35,161 nucleotides of DNA from Actinomycetota bacterium. GTDB taxonomy: Bacteria; Actinomycetota; Acidimicrobiia; IMCC26256; VFJJ01. Positions 1 to 7,991 of this stretch are shown here, one piece after another. The stretch covers positions 1 through 35,161 of the forward strand of contig VFJJ01000139.1 in NCBI GenBank assembly GCA_009886115.1, given 5' to 3'. The translations under genes were made by a program, and so were the position numbers. How positions within the stretch are numbered: the first letter of the stretch is position 1; every line of letters starts with the position of its first letter. The notes under the pieces are model-generated. The model saw only the letters and a list, made by a program, of their open reading frames with translations. It was not told the origin of the DNA and did not search any database.

Positions 1-75
1 GCTGTCGCGAACATGGCGGTGATCGACGAGCTGTATCGGTTGGCCGATCTGGCGCCTCGCACGCCGACCGACTGA
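1..75 (+). CDS. C-terminal end of a probable Gfo/Idh/MocA-family oxidoreductase (partial)
   Basis: The window opens inside a reading frame that ends at the TGA at 73-75, and the 24 visible residues finish with DELYRLADLAPRTPTD. An AVANMAVIDELYRLA-type tail is typical of the last helix of Gfo/Idh/MocA NAD(P)-dependent dehydrogenases, which oxidise or reduce sugars and related alcohols. That family assignment rests on the tail alone, because no Rossmann motif is in view. The next gene follows on the same strand after 83 bp, so the two may be co-transcribed. Confidence 0.45.
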   Translation, partial: AVANMAVIDELYRLADLAPRTPTD

Positions 76-158
76 GACTGGCGTCGATCCAGGTCCGGCA
101 ACCAGCGATCGGTAACCGGGTGCGGGGCACGGGCCGGAGCCGGAGGGGGAGGGCAATC

Positions 159-950
159 GTGGCGATCGACCTGACGGGCAAGCGGGTGCTGGTGACCGGG
201 GCCTCGTCGGGCATCGGCGCCCGGGTGGCCGTGCACGCCGCGCGTGCCGGCGCCGTCGTCGGCCTGTGTGCTCGCCGAGCCGATCGATTGCGCGAGACGC
301 TCGACGAGTGCCGCGAGCATTCACCGGGTTCGCAGATGTGGGTCATCGACCTGGGCGACATCGATCTGCTGCCCACGTTGGCCAAGGCCGTCACCGACGA
401 GATGGGCGTGCTCGACGTGCTCGTCAACAACGCGGGTGCCCCGCGCCGCAAGCGCATGGGCGTGGTCGGGCTCGATGCCATCGACGAGACGCTGCGGGTG
501 AACTTCACGCAGGCCGTCCGGCTCACCCAGCTCTTCCTGCCCGGCATGATCGAGCGGGGCTCCGGTCAGGTCGTGAACGTCTCGTCGATGGGAACGCGCA
601 CCGCGGCCTTCGGCGTGGGCATCTACGCGGCAGCGAAGGCGGCGCTGAACCTGGCCACCGAGGCGTTCCACCTCGAGACGGCGGGCACGGGCGTGAGCGT
701 TCAGCTGTTCATCCCCGGAACGACGCACACGGAGTTCTCGATGCCCAAGGAGGGCAACGATCCGGCGATGGTGCTCCCGCCGAGCCAGTCGATGGCCGCC
801 ACCGACGTCGCCACCGCGTTGTGGGCCTTCGTCGGTGACGGGACGTTCGAAGGGTTCGCGTCCGAGAAGCTGGCTCGCATCAGCGCCGCCAAGCTCGCCG
901 ACGCCAACGCGTTCCTGGCCGACACCGTCCGCACGATCACCGCGGGCTGA
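159..950 (+). CDS. Short-chain dehydrogenase/reductase (classical SDR)
   Basis: A 263-residue NAD(P)(H)-dependent oxidoreductase of the classical SDR family, acting on an unidentified alcohol or ketone in the cytoplasm. Visible motifs are the TGASSGIG dinucleotide loop at residues 13-20, NNAG at about 90-93, the catalytic Ser at 142-143 (NVSS), and Tyr156 and Lys160 in YAAAK. The start is set at the GTG at 159 because a purine-rich Shine-Dalgarno stretch (GGAGGGGGAGGG, about 142-153) lies just upstream; the in-frame GTG at 120 would add 13 low-complexity residues. The length is normal. It precedes an extended NAD-binding protein by 67 bp, which suggests a two-gene oxidoreductase operon. The substrate cannot be read from the sequence. 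Confidence 0.9.
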   Translation: MAIDLTGKRVLVTGASSGIGARVAVHAARAGAVVGLCARRADRLRETLDECREHSPGSQMWVIDLGDIDLLPTLAKAVTDEMGVLDVLVNNAGAPRRKRMGVVGLDAIDETLRVNFTQAVRLTQLFLPGMIERGSGQVVNVSSMGTRTAAFGVGIYAAAKAALNLATEAFHLETAGTGVSVQLFIPGTTHTEFSMPKEGNDPAMVLPPSQSMAATDVATALWAFVGDGTFEGFASEKLARISAAKLADANAFLADTVRTITAG

Positions 951-1017
951 GAACGCCCGTCGTTGCGGTCAACGACTCCCACACCCCGGCCACACGAGCA
1001 GCGAGCGAGGAGCACCC

Positions 1018-2007
1018 GTGCTGTCAGGCGAGAAGATCCTCATCACCGGGCCGGCAGGGCAGATCGCCTTCCCGATGGCCGAGTTCCTGGCCCGCGACAA
1101 CGAGGTCTGGGGCATCGCCCGGTTCAGTGAGCCCGGATCGCGTGAACGGGTCGAGGCCGTGGGGGTGACCACTCGTGTCGTCGACCTCGGCACCGGCGAC
1201 TTCGGCGACGTTCCCGACGACTTCACGTACCTCGTGCACATGGCGACGTTCCAGACGGGTGGACTCGACTACGACCACGCGTTGCGGGTCAATGGCGAGG
1301 GTACGGGACTGGTGTTGGCCCACTGCCGCAACGCCCGAGCGGCGCTCGTCGCCTCCACGTTCTCGGTGTACAAGCCCCATCCCGATCCGTTGCACGCCTT
1401 CGTCGAGACCGATCCGCTGGGCGACTGCAATCAGCCGCATTCGCCGACGTACTCGATCTCGAAGATCACCCAGGAGGCCGTGGCCCGCACGTGTGCCCGG
1501 CTGTTCGACCTACCTGTCACCATCGCTCGCATCAACGCGTCGTACGGGCCCAACGGCGGTCTCCCCGCCTACCAGCTCGACTGGATGATGGCCGGCTCGG
1601 TGGTTCCGCTGCGCGCGCCCGGGCCCACTGCGTACAGCCCCATTCACCAGGACGACATGAACGCCCAGGTCGAGCCGTTGCTCGCCGCGGCATCGGTCCC
1701 GGCGACCATCGTGAACTGGGCCGGCGACGACGCGGTCACGGTCGAGGAGTGGTGCCACTATCTGTCCGAGTTGACCGGGTGCACACCGACCTACGAGTAC
1801 CGCGACTATCCGCACAGCATCCGCGGCGCGATTTCCGAGAACACGCGTCGACGTGCGCTGACCGGGCCCTGCCGGGTCGGTTGGAAGGACGGCTTTCGCC
1901 AGACGTTCGACGCGCGCTACCCGGACGGGGTGGCTGCCGACGGCGCGGCGGCCCGTGCCGCCCGTCTCCTGAACGCGTTCGAGTCGTCGGCAGCCGTCGA
2001 GGGCTGA
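1018..2007 (+). CDS. NAD-dependent epimerase/dehydratase (extended SDR)
   Basis: A 329-residue extended SDR. It has the N-terminal nucleotide-binding motif GPAGQIA at residues 11-17 and the catalytic YSISK at 145-149. Family members act on nucleotide sugars or on hydroxy/keto groups such as those of 3-beta-hydroxysteroids; nothing here fixes the substrate. The GTG at 1018 is preceded by GAGGAG at 1007-1012 with 5-nt spacing, so this start is preferred over a much longer in-frame extension that would overlap the upstream SDR. The gene ends at 2007, only one base before the stop codon of the convergent acyl-CoA dehydrogenase (2009), which leaves no room for a terminator between them. Confidence 0.85.
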   Translation: MLSGEKILITGPAGQIAFPMAEFLARDNEVWGIARFSEPGSRERVEAVGVTTRVVDLGTGDFGDVPDDFTYLVHMATFQTGGLDYDHALRVNGEGTGLVLAHCRNARAALVASTFSVYKPHPDPLHAFVETDPLGDCNQPHSPTYSISKITQEAVARTCARLFDLPVTIARINASYGPNGGLPAYQLDWMMAGSVVPLRAPGPTAYSPIHQDDMNAQVEPLLAAASVPATIVNWAGDDAVTVEEWCHYLSELTGCTPTYEYRDYPHSIRGAISENTRRRALTGPCRVGWKDGFRQTFDARYPDGVAADGAAARAARLLNAFESSAAVEG

Positions 2008-2008
2008 G

Positions 2009-3316
2009 CTACAGGTTGTGGTTGGCCAGGTTGTGGTCGACGACGTGAGCGAACCTGGCCTTGGCCGCGGCGACGCGCTCGGGCAGGTGGGCGGTGGGCC
2101 AGAGACCCTCGTAGGGCTTGTAGCCCTTGAGCACCTGGCGGGCCACGGTGATCTTGTGCACCTCGGTGGGACCGTCGGCGATGCCCATCACCGGAGCCAT
2201 CGTCCACATCCCGATGAGGGGCATCTCGTTCGACACGCCCAACGAGCCGTGCACGTGCATCGCCCGGAACACGATGTCCTTCAGGATCTTGGCGGTGGCA
2301 ACCTTGCAGGCCGCGATCTCCTTCCGGGCCTTGTGCCCGCCGACCTGGTCGATGAGCCAGGCCGCGTGCAGCACCATGAGCCGGAACTGGTGCAGCTCGA
2401 TCCATGAGTCGGCCACGTACTCCTGCACCATCTGCTTCGACGCCAGGGGCGAACCCTGGGTGTGGCGCGACAGAGCCCGCTCGCACATCATGTCGATGGC
2501 CTTCTGGCACATGCCGATGGTTCGCATGGCGTGGTGGATGCGCCCACCCCCGAGACGGGTCTGGGCGATCACGAATGCCTGCCCCGGGCCGCCGAGCACG
2601 TTCTCGGCCGGCACACGTACGTTCTCGTAGCGAACGTACGCATGGCTGCCTTCGTCCGGCTCCTCGCCGCCGATGCCGGTGTTGCGCACGATGTTGATGC
2701 CGGGTGTGTCGGTGGGCACGAGGAACATCGACGCGCCCTGGTAGATCGACACGTTGGGATCGGTGACGGCCATCACGATGGCGAAGGCCGAGTACTTCAG
2801 GTTCGACGAGAACCACTTCTCGCCGTTGATGACCCACTCGTCGCCGTCTTGCTCGGCTCGGCAGGTGAACACACCCGGGTCGGCGCCACCCTGGGGCTCG
2901 GTCATCGAGAAGCACGAGACGATCTCGCCATCGAGCAACGGCTTGAGGTACTTGGCCTTCTGCTCATCGGTCCCGTAGTGGGCGATGATCTCGGCGTTCC
3001 CGGTGTCGGGCGCCTGGCAGCCGAACGTCGACGGAGCCCATGTCGATCGCCCGAGGATCTCGTTGATGAGCCCGAGCTTGAGCTGTCCGAACCCGAGGCC
3101 ACCGAGGTCGGGCCCGAGGTGACAGGCCCACAGACCCTGATCCTGCACCATCTTCTGGAGGGGCCGGATGACCTCCTCGTGGACGGGGTGGGTCTTGTCG
3201 TAGACGGTGTGGCTGTCGAAGGCCAGGTCGACGGGCTCCACGTGCTCCTTCACGAATGCGGCGATCCAGTCGAGCTTCTCCTGGAACTCGGGCTCGGTCG
3301 AGAAATCCCACGCCAT
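2009..3316 (-). CDS. Acyl-CoA dehydrogenase, ACAD10/11-like
   Basis: A 435-residue FAD-dependent acyl-CoA dehydrogenase. Visible features are the substrate/FAD segment CFSMTEPQGGADPG in the middle domain, an RLGGGRIHHAMRTIG segment in the C-terminal helical domain, and ADGPTEVHK near residue 385. The last motif resembles the ADGPxEVH block of the ACAD10/11-like branch, where the usual MCAD-type YEGT is replaced. Known members of that branch process 4-phosphoacyl-CoA or branched acyl-CoA substrates. The ATG at 3316 has GAGGAG five bases upstream. A nitroreductase lies 71 bp upstream on the same strand. A free-standing APH-fold kinase (5060-6124), which is fused to this dehydrogenase in animal ACAD10/11, lies 2 kb away on the opposite strand. 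Confidence 0.9.
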   Translation of the reverse strand: MAWDFSTEPEFQEKLDWIAAFVKEHVEPVDLAFDSHTVYDKTHPVHEEVIRPLQKMVQDQGLWACHLGPDLGGLGFGQLKLGLINEILGRSTWAPSTFGCQAPDTGNAEIIAHYGTDEQKAKYLKPLLDGEIVSCFSMTEPQGGADPGVFTCRAEQDGDEWVINGEKWFSSNLKYSAFAIVMAVTDPNVSIYQGASMFLVPTDTPGINIVRNTGIGGEEPDEGSHAYVRYENVRVPAENVLGGPGQAFVIAQTRLGGGRIHHAMRTIGMCQKAIDMMCERALSRHTQGSPLASKQMVQEYVADSWIELHQFRLMVLHAAWLIDQVGGHKARKEIAACKVATAKILKDIVFRAMHVHGSLGVSNEMPLIGMWTMAPVMGIADGPTEVHKITVARQVLKGYKPYEGLWPTAHLPERVAAAKARFAHVVDHNLANHNL

Positions 3317-3387
3317 GACTGCTCCTCAGAGTTTCGTTGTTCGGGTGTCGGTGTTGTGGTGGTGTCGGTGATCGAGTGGGCGAGGGC

Positions 3388-4149
3388 TCAGTGCCGTGTC
3401 GGTCCCGATCTCGGCGGGCCGGCCGAGGTGTGCGTGGTACCGGGAGGGTCGACGGCCCACGATGGGCTCGATCCCCATTCGTCTTCGAAGACCAGTTCCC
3501 CCAAGGGGCGACGCCGCACAGGGCCGTGTCGGCCCTCGGGGCGTCCGAGGCTGATGGTGGCCGCCATGAAGACCTCGTCGGGGATGCCGAGCAGAGCCCT
3601 GAGCTCGTTCTCGACGATGCCGTGCCAGCCGGTGAGCACGCCGCCATAGCCGAGGGCACGAGCGGCCAACAGGATGTTCTGGCACGCCGGGTAGACCGAG
3701 GCTCCCTCGAACGACGTGGCTTCGCGATAGCGCACGAGGCAGGGCAGGATCACGACCGGCGTGCGGTGGAACTCGTCGACGAAGCGGTCCATCGTGCGGG
3801 CCATTCGGGCCTTGGGGGAATCGTCGATCGTTCCCGACCCGGTGTCGTACCCGTCGGTGCCGCGCTTGGAGGCCCAAGCACGCCGCGCTGCTTCACCCAT
3901 GAGCCGCTTGGCCTCGACGGCTTTCGGACCATCGCGCAGCACCAGGAAGCGGAAGGGCTGCCGATTGGAGCCGCTCGCGGCACGGGTGGCCGAGAACACG
4001 ATGGCCCTGAGGACGTCGTCGGGGATGGGCTCGTCGCGATAGCGCCGGATGGCGCGCGTCGTGGCCATCCCTTCGAGCAGCCCCACCGTGTCTCGCGCGA
4101 GAGCGTCCGTCGACAGACCGTCAGCAGAACTCGTCGCGGGTTCATCCAC
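3388..4149 (-). CDS. Nitroreductase family protein (FMN-dependent)
   Basis: A 253-residue nitroreductase-fold protein, a family that uses FMN and NAD(P)H to reduce nitro groups, quinones, enones or iodotyrosine-type substrates. The N-terminal FMN phosphate motif TRAIRRYRDEPIPDD lies at about 31-45. SGSNRQPFRF at about 59-68 is the classic second cofactor segment, and CQNILLAARALGYGG lies in the C-terminal half. I chose the GTG at 4149. An upstream in-frame GTG-type extension to 4290 would run into the divergent SDR gene and reads as low-complexity sequence, but no strong Shine-Dalgarno marks 4149, and a start at the ATG of GMATTRAIRR is possible. The 71-bp spacing suggests co-transcription with the acyl-CoA dehydrogenase. 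The intergenic bases are GT-rich. Confidence 0.85.
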   Translation of the reverse strand: MDEPATSSADGLSTDALARDTVGLLEGMATTRAIRRYRDEPIPDDVLRAIVFSATRAASGSNRQPFRFLVLRDGPKAVEAKRLMGEAARRAWASKRGTDGYDTGSGTIDDSPKARMARTMDRFVDEFHRTPVVILPCLVRYREATSFEGASVYPACQNILLAARALGYGGVLTGWHGIVENELRALLGIPDEVFMAATISLGRPEGRHGPVRRRPLGELVFEDEWGSSPSWAVDPPGTTHTSAGPPRSGPTRH

Positions 4150-4215
4150 GCTCGGATCATGGCACGCCCCCGGGGCTGTGCGCCGGGTCGCTCGCGAACC
4201 GGGGGCACGACCAGC

Positions 4216-4221
4216 TAGGTT
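4216..4221 (+). promoter_or_regulatory. Possible -10 box (TAGGTT) for the SDR/kinase operon
   Basis: TAGGTT fits the actinobacterial -10 pattern TANNNT and lies 29 nt ahead of the ATG at 4251. It stands in the 101-bp divergent space between the nitroreductase and SDR starts. No convincing -35 hexamer is visible, so this is only a candidate. Confidence 0.3.
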
Positions 4222-4250
4222 CGCCCGCAATCGTCGATCGAGGGGGAGAG

Positions 4251-5063
4251 ATGGCCAAGAGCGGGTTGGGCCTGAAGGGGCGCAAGGCAATCGTGGTGGG
4301 GGCGGGGTCGGGTATCGGCGAGGAGACGTCGCTCCTGCTCGCCCGGTCGGGGGCCGACGTCGCTGCCGTCGACGTCGATGCCGGCCGTGCGGCGGCGGTG
4401 GCGAAGGCCATCGCGGCCGAGGGTGTCCGGTCCGTTGCCGTCATTGGCGACGTGACCGTCAGGGCCGACGCCGAGCGCGTCGTCGACGAGGCAGCCGAAG
4501 CGTTGGGCGGGCTCGACGCGCTCGTGAACATCGTGGGCTTCGCAGCCTGGAGTGATCTCATGTCGATGGAAGACGACACCTGGGCTCTCGATCTCCAGCG
4601 CAACCTCACGCACCACCTGTACACCTCCCGGGCGGCAGCCCGTCGGATGATCGCCAGTGGCACCAAGGGGTCCATCGCCGTCGTGGCCTCGGTCAGCGGG
4701 CTCTATGGAGCCCCCAACCACGGTGCCTACGGAGCGGCGAAGGCCGGGCTGATGGACCTGGTCCGGACCATGGCCCAGGAGTGGGGAGTGCACGGTATCC
4801 GCGTGAACGCTGTCGCTCCCGACATGATCGCGACACCCCGGGTGGCCGCGGCGATGGCTGCATCGGGTCGCAGCCTCGATGCCGACGCGGCCGGCGACGG
4901 TGCGCCGCTGGCCCGGGCCGGGCTCCCCGACGAGATCGCCGGGCCGCTCGTGTTCCTCGTGTCCGACCTGGCCAGCTTCATGACGGGCCAAACCCTGGTC
5001 GTCGACGGCGGCATGCGGTCGGCGTTCCCGCACCTGGGCGGCACCCGGGCCATGCCCCGATGA
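4251..5063 (+). CDS. Short-chain dehydrogenase/reductase
   Basis: A 270-residue classical SDR with the cofactor loop GAGSGIG at 17-23. NIVG stands at 93-96 where NNAG is usual, with the catalytic Ser near 147-149 and Tyr160/Lys164 in YGAAK. Members interconvert a secondary alcohol and a ketone with NAD(P); a 3-hydroxyacyl-CoA or cyclic alcohol is plausible here from context. The ATG follows the purine-rich stretch AGGGGGAGAG directly. The stop codon overlaps the next start as ATGA at 5060-5063, so the SDR and the APH-like kinase are almost certainly translationally coupled and belong to one pathway. The loss of the second Asn of NNAG is a modest deviation seen in some SDR branches. Confidence 0.9.
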   Translation: MAKSGLGLKGRKAIVVGAGSGIGEETSLLLARSGADVAAVDVDAGRAAAVAKAIAAEGVRSVAVIGDVTVRADAERVVDEAAEALGGLDALVNIVGFAAWSDLMSMEDDTWALDLQRNLTHHLYTSRAAARRMIASGTKGSIAVVASVSGLYGAPNHGAYGAAKAGLMDLVRTMAQEWGVHGIRVNAVAPDMIATPRVAAAMAASGRSLDADAAGDGAPLARAGLPDEIAGPLVFLVSDLASFMTGQTLVVDGGMRSAFPHLGGTRAMPR

Positions 5064-6124
5064 CCGCGGTCGGCGCCCTTTCCGACTTCGACGGGTTGCT
5101 GCACTGGGGGCGGCTCCAGGAATGGATCGCCGAGCAGCCGGCCATCCCGGGCACCGGGCCTGTGACGGCCGTCGAGCAACTGACGGGTGGATCGCAGAAC
5201 AACATCTACCGGATGACCCGCGACGGTGGCGACTTCGTGCTGCGCCGCCCGCCCACACATCTCCGGCCCAACAGCAACGACACCATGCTGCGCGAGGCTC
5301 GGGTGCTCGGGGCCATCGGTGGCAGCGACGTCCCCCACCCGCAACTGTTCGCCTCGTGTGCCGATCTCGACGTGATCGGGGTGGCGTTCTACGTGATGGC
5401 GACCGTCGACGGGTTCTGTCCGACCGGACCGCTCCCGGAGTCGTACGCCACCGACCCGGGCTGGCGACGCACGTTGGCGTTCGAGATGGTGGAGGGCGCG
5501 GCCAAGCTCTCCCGGATCGACCATGAAGCCGTGGGTCTGAGCGACTTCGGCAAGGCCGAGAACTGGCTGGAGCGCCAGGTGGGCCGCTGGCGCTCGCAGC
5601 TCGACGGCTACTCGCAGCTCGACGGCTACGAGGGTGCGCAGATCCCCGATGTCGACCGGGTCGGCGCCTGGCTCGAGGCGAACCGTCCGTCCGAGTACCG
5701 GATGGGCGTCATCCACGGCGACTACCAGTTCGCCAACGTGATGATGTCCCACGATGCGCCGCGGCTGGCCGCGGCGATCGACTGGGAGCTCTCGACGCTG
5801 GGCGACCCGATGCTCGATCTGGCGTGGGCCCTCTCCGCGTTCGTCGAGCCCGGCGATCCTCCGGGCAAGGAGCCCGCGTTCTCGCCGTGGAGCGACGTCC
5901 CCAGCCGGGCGGAGCTCATTTCGCACTACGGCGGGCTGGTCGGCCGTGACATGTCGGTGTTCCCGTACTACTTCGTGCTGGCGTGCTACAAGCTCGGCTG
6001 CATCCTCGAGGGGACCTACGCCCGGGCCTGCGCCGGACAAGCTCCGAAGGACATCGGCGACCAGCTCCATGCCTACACGCTCTGGCTGTTCGCCATGGCG
6101 AACACGACGATCAACCAGGCGTAG
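5060..6124 (+). CDS. Phosphotransferase family protein (APH fold), acyl-CoA-pathway type
   Basis: A 354-residue aminoglycoside-phosphotransferase-fold kinase. The catalytic loop HGDYQFANVM has His219-Asp221 and Asn226, and the metal-binding DWE motif starts at Asp241, followed by LGDPMLDLAW. This subgroup sits beside acyl-CoA dehydrogenases in actinobacteria and is fused to one in animal ACAD10/11. LvaA, a related bacterial kinase, phosphorylates a 4-hydroxyacyl-CoA during levulinate breakdown. A lipid or CoA role is therefore likelier than antibiotic resistance. The start overlaps the SDR stop (ATGA), which indicates coupling. Inside the gene an exact 18-bp tandem duplication at 5594-5629 encodes SQLDGY twice, in a region where homologues carry a similar-length but less exact segment. 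The specific substrate is unknown. Confidence 0.85.
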   Translation: MTAVGALSDFDGLLHWGRLQEWIAEQPAIPGTGPVTAVEQLTGGSQNNIYRMTRDGGDFVLRRPPTHLRPNSNDTMLREARVLGAIGGSDVPHPQLFASCADLDVIGVAFYVMATVDGFCPTGPLPESYATDPGWRRTLAFEMVEGAAKLSRIDHEAVGLSDFGKAENWLERQVGRWRSQLDGYSQLDGYEGAQIPDVDRVGAWLEANRPSEYRMGVIHGDYQFANVMMSHDAPRLAAAIDWELSTLGDPMLDLAWALSAFVEPGDPPGKEPAFSPWSDVPSRAELISHYGGLVGRDMSVFPYYFVLACYKLGCILEGTYARACAGQAPKDIGDQLHAYTLWLFAMANTTINQA

Positions 6125-6234
6125 TCGAGCCCACCACGCCGGCGGCTGCGATCACCGCATGCGCCGCGGTAGCGACGGGCCCGCCGTTGCCTCCTCCGTG
6201 TCGCCCACAAGATTCTCTGATTCGGGCATCCGGG

Positions 6235-6759
6235 ATGACCGTCGGCGTCGAACTGGTGCAGAGACTGTGCGAACAGCGCACGGCCGGTGCCGTCGACCCC
6301 AACCAGACGCCTGCGCCGCTCATCGGGCTGAGCGAGACCGATCAGCTCGTGCTGTTCGCGTCCGGGGCTCCCGGTGTGGTGACCACCAGAGCCGTCACCG
6401 GGCTGCAGGCGAACGAGTCGCTGCTCGGTGTCGACGTCCGTCCGCTCATCTTCGCCATCAGCAACACGAGCCGTCTCTACACGATCACCCTCGACGGCTT
6501 CGACATCAGCGGTTCGACCGGAAGGGCCTACGCGGCATGCACCGTCGGCGCCAACACCTTCACCACCGTGTACTCGGTGAGCCTGGCCAACGGCGTGGCA
6601 ACGCCCGTGGGTGCCACGGCGGCCGGCTCGACCTTCATCGACATCGCCGTGCTCGAACGTCCGGGCTACGTGCTCGCGGCGTCCGACGGCGGCGCGCCCG
6701 ACCTCGGTTCGCTCAGCGTCACCCCCGTCCGCCCGATCGTTGGGATCGCTGCTGGCTGA
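6235..6759 (+). CDS. DUF4394-like protein
   Basis: A 174-residue protein with the DUF4394 pattern. GLSETDQLVLFASGAPG is followed by a GLQANESLLGVDVRP segment, SRLYTITL, and a late AAGSTFIDIAVLER segment. DUF4394 proteins are usually secreted or repeat-containing beta-propeller-like proteins of unknown function. This copy has one unit and no signal peptide in the frame as called. The ATG at 6235 is the first good start after the kinase stop at 6124, but no Shine-Dalgarno is obvious. The frame remains open upstream, where it overlaps the kinase as a shadow. It could be a shortened family member. A strong hairpin follows at 6817-6854. Confidence 0.55.
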   Translation: MTVGVELVQRLCEQRTAGAVDPNQTPAPLIGLSETDQLVLFASGAPGVVTTRAVTGLQANESLLGVDVRPLIFAISNTSRLYTITLDGFDISGSTGRAYAACTVGANTFTTVYSVSLANGVATPVGATAAGSTFIDIAVLERPGYVLAASDGGAPDLGSLSVTPVRPIVGIAAG

Positions 6760-6816
6760 TCGCTGTATCGAACTGTGTGGGCGCTTGACCCGGTCACCGC
6801 CGGGATAGGCGATTCA

Positions 6817-6854
6817 GCGGGGTCCGCGACCACGTCCCTGGTCGCGGACCCCGC
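6817..6854 (+). terminator. Perfect 16-bp hairpin, probable terminator
   Basis: GCGGGGTCCGCGACCA at 6817-6832 is exactly complementary to 6839-6854, with the 6-nt loop CGTCCC. It lies 57 bp after the DUF4394 stop and 68 bp before the DUF35 start. The stem is GC-rich and lacks a clear T-run, as is common for actinobacterial hairpin terminators. It probably insulates the DUF35/thiolase operon from the genes upstream. Confidence 0.7.
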
Positions 6855-6875
6855 CCCTCGTTCGAGAGGAGTGAT

Positions 6876-6899
6876 CCGGCACACTTGCCCTCGTGCCGG
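6876..6899. promoter_or_regulatory. Interrupted palindrome upstream of the DUF35 operon (possible operator)
   Basis: CCGGCAC at 6876-6882 and GTGCCGG at 6893-6899 form perfect 7-bp arms around a 10-base spacer. They end 23 bp before the GTG at 6923, the position expected for a repressor site or a 5'-leader hairpin. The sequence does not match the KstR consensus I know, so the cognate regulator is unknown. Confidence 0.35.
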
Positions 6900-6922
6900 T
6901 CCGGTGTGTTTGACTGCACCTC

Positions 6923-7930
6923 GTGGCGACGACGACGGAAACCATCCAGACGATCGAGTACCCGTACACCCGGACGACCGGGGCGTACCTGGGACCGTTC
7001 CTGACTGCGCTGCGCGACGGGAGGCTGCTCGGCAATCGGATCGCGGGCAAGGTCTACTGCCCGCCGCTCGAGTACGACCCCGACAACGGCGATCCGGCTC
7101 CGACCGAGATGATCGAGGTCGGCCCGGGCGCAACGGTGCTCGGGTTCACCTGGGTCAGCGACCCGTCGACCAAGCATCCCGTCTCGCACCCGTTCGCCTT
7201 CGCGCTGATCAAGCTCGACGGCGCCGATGTGCCGATGGTGCACGCGGTCGACCTGGGCGACGGTCCCGGCGCCGGCCTCGACGGCATGTCCATCGGCATG
7301 CGCGTTGCGGCTCAGTACCGCGAGGAGCGGGTCGGGGCGATCACCGACGTGGTCTTCGTGCCCGAGAGCGCGGCACAGGCCCAGGTGATCGAGCCGGGCG
7401 ACGACCCCGTCCTCATCACGACGCATCTCATCTCGCTCCAGGTGAAGGAGCGGTTGTTCCCGCACCGGCAGCGTTTCGCCGAGGGGCTGCTCGCGGGCAC
7501 GATCATCGGCCAACGCAGCCCCGTCAGCGCGAAGGTGACGGTGCCGGGCCGCGGGTACGACAACCTCGAACGGGTCGTGTGCACCGACGACGACGATGTG
7601 GTGGTGTCCGACCGGGGGACGGTCGCGACGTACACGGTCATCACTCCTGTGCGTTACTACGGCCAGAAGGAGACCGAGCCGTACATCCGCTGCGCGGTCC
7701 TGCTCGACGGCTCCGACTCACCGATCATGGGTGTCGACGTCCGCGACATCCCACCGGACGAGTTCAAGATCGGCTTGCGGTTGCAGGCGATCTGGCGCCC
7801 GGCCGCAGAGCGGAGCATCTCCGATCTCGACAACCGCTCCGGGGGCAGCTGGGAAGGCGTGATCGCCCGCTGGGAACGCACCGGCGAGCCCGACCTCGAC
7901 CCCGAGCTCATGAAGGATCACAACTTCTGA
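6923..7930 (+). CDS. Tandem DUF35 (OB-fold) protein, acyl-CoA lyase/thiolase partner
   Basis: A 335-residue protein that reads as two DUF35 units in series: one around residues 22-150 (GPFLTALRDGRLLGNRIAGK) and one around 165-320 (RFAEGLLAGTIIGQRSP). DUF35 proteins such as ChsH2 pair with thiolase-fold partners and are needed for steroid side-chain hydration or retro-aldol cleavage. DUF35 normally starts with a four-Cys zinc ribbon. Here the first unit keeps a single Cys (VYCPPLEYDPDNG) and the second also lacks CxxC, so zinc is probably not bound. The GTG at 6923 starts the conserved part; the Shine-Dalgarno is weak. Two thiolase-fold genes follow directly after 61 bp, which supports a three-protein complex. 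The substrate is not determinable; a CoA-linked sterol or bile-acid-like side chain is the best guess. Confidence 0.8.
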   Translation: MATTTETIQTIEYPYTRTTGAYLGPFLTALRDGRLLGNRIAGKVYCPPLEYDPDNGDPAPTEMIEVGPGATVLGFTWVSDPSTKHPVSHPFAFALIKLDGADVPMVHAVDLGDGPGAGLDGMSIGMRVAAQYREERVGAITDVVFVPESAAQAQVIEPGDDPVLITTHLISLQVKERLFPHRQRFAEGLLAGTIIGQRSPVSAKVTVPGRGYDNLERVVCTDDDDVVVSDRGTVATYTVITPVRYYGQKETEPYIRCAVLLDGSDSPIMGVDVRDIPPDEFKIGLRLQAIWRPAAERSISDLDNRSGGSWEGVIARWERTGEPDLDPELMKDHNF

Positions 7931-7991
7931 TGCCTCCCCAGGCCGCACTTTCGTCCGTTCCCCGTCCCGTCACCTCGAGCTGGGAGCTCCC

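Noticed and set aside
5060-6124. Aminoglycoside resistance kinase
   Set aside because: The APH fold is real, but coupling to an SDR and closeness to an ACAD10/11-like dehydrogenase point to acyl-CoA metabolism.
6817-6854. Riboswitch or attenuator
   Set aside because: A single perfect stem with a 6-nt loop and no alternative pairing seen; a plain terminator explains it.
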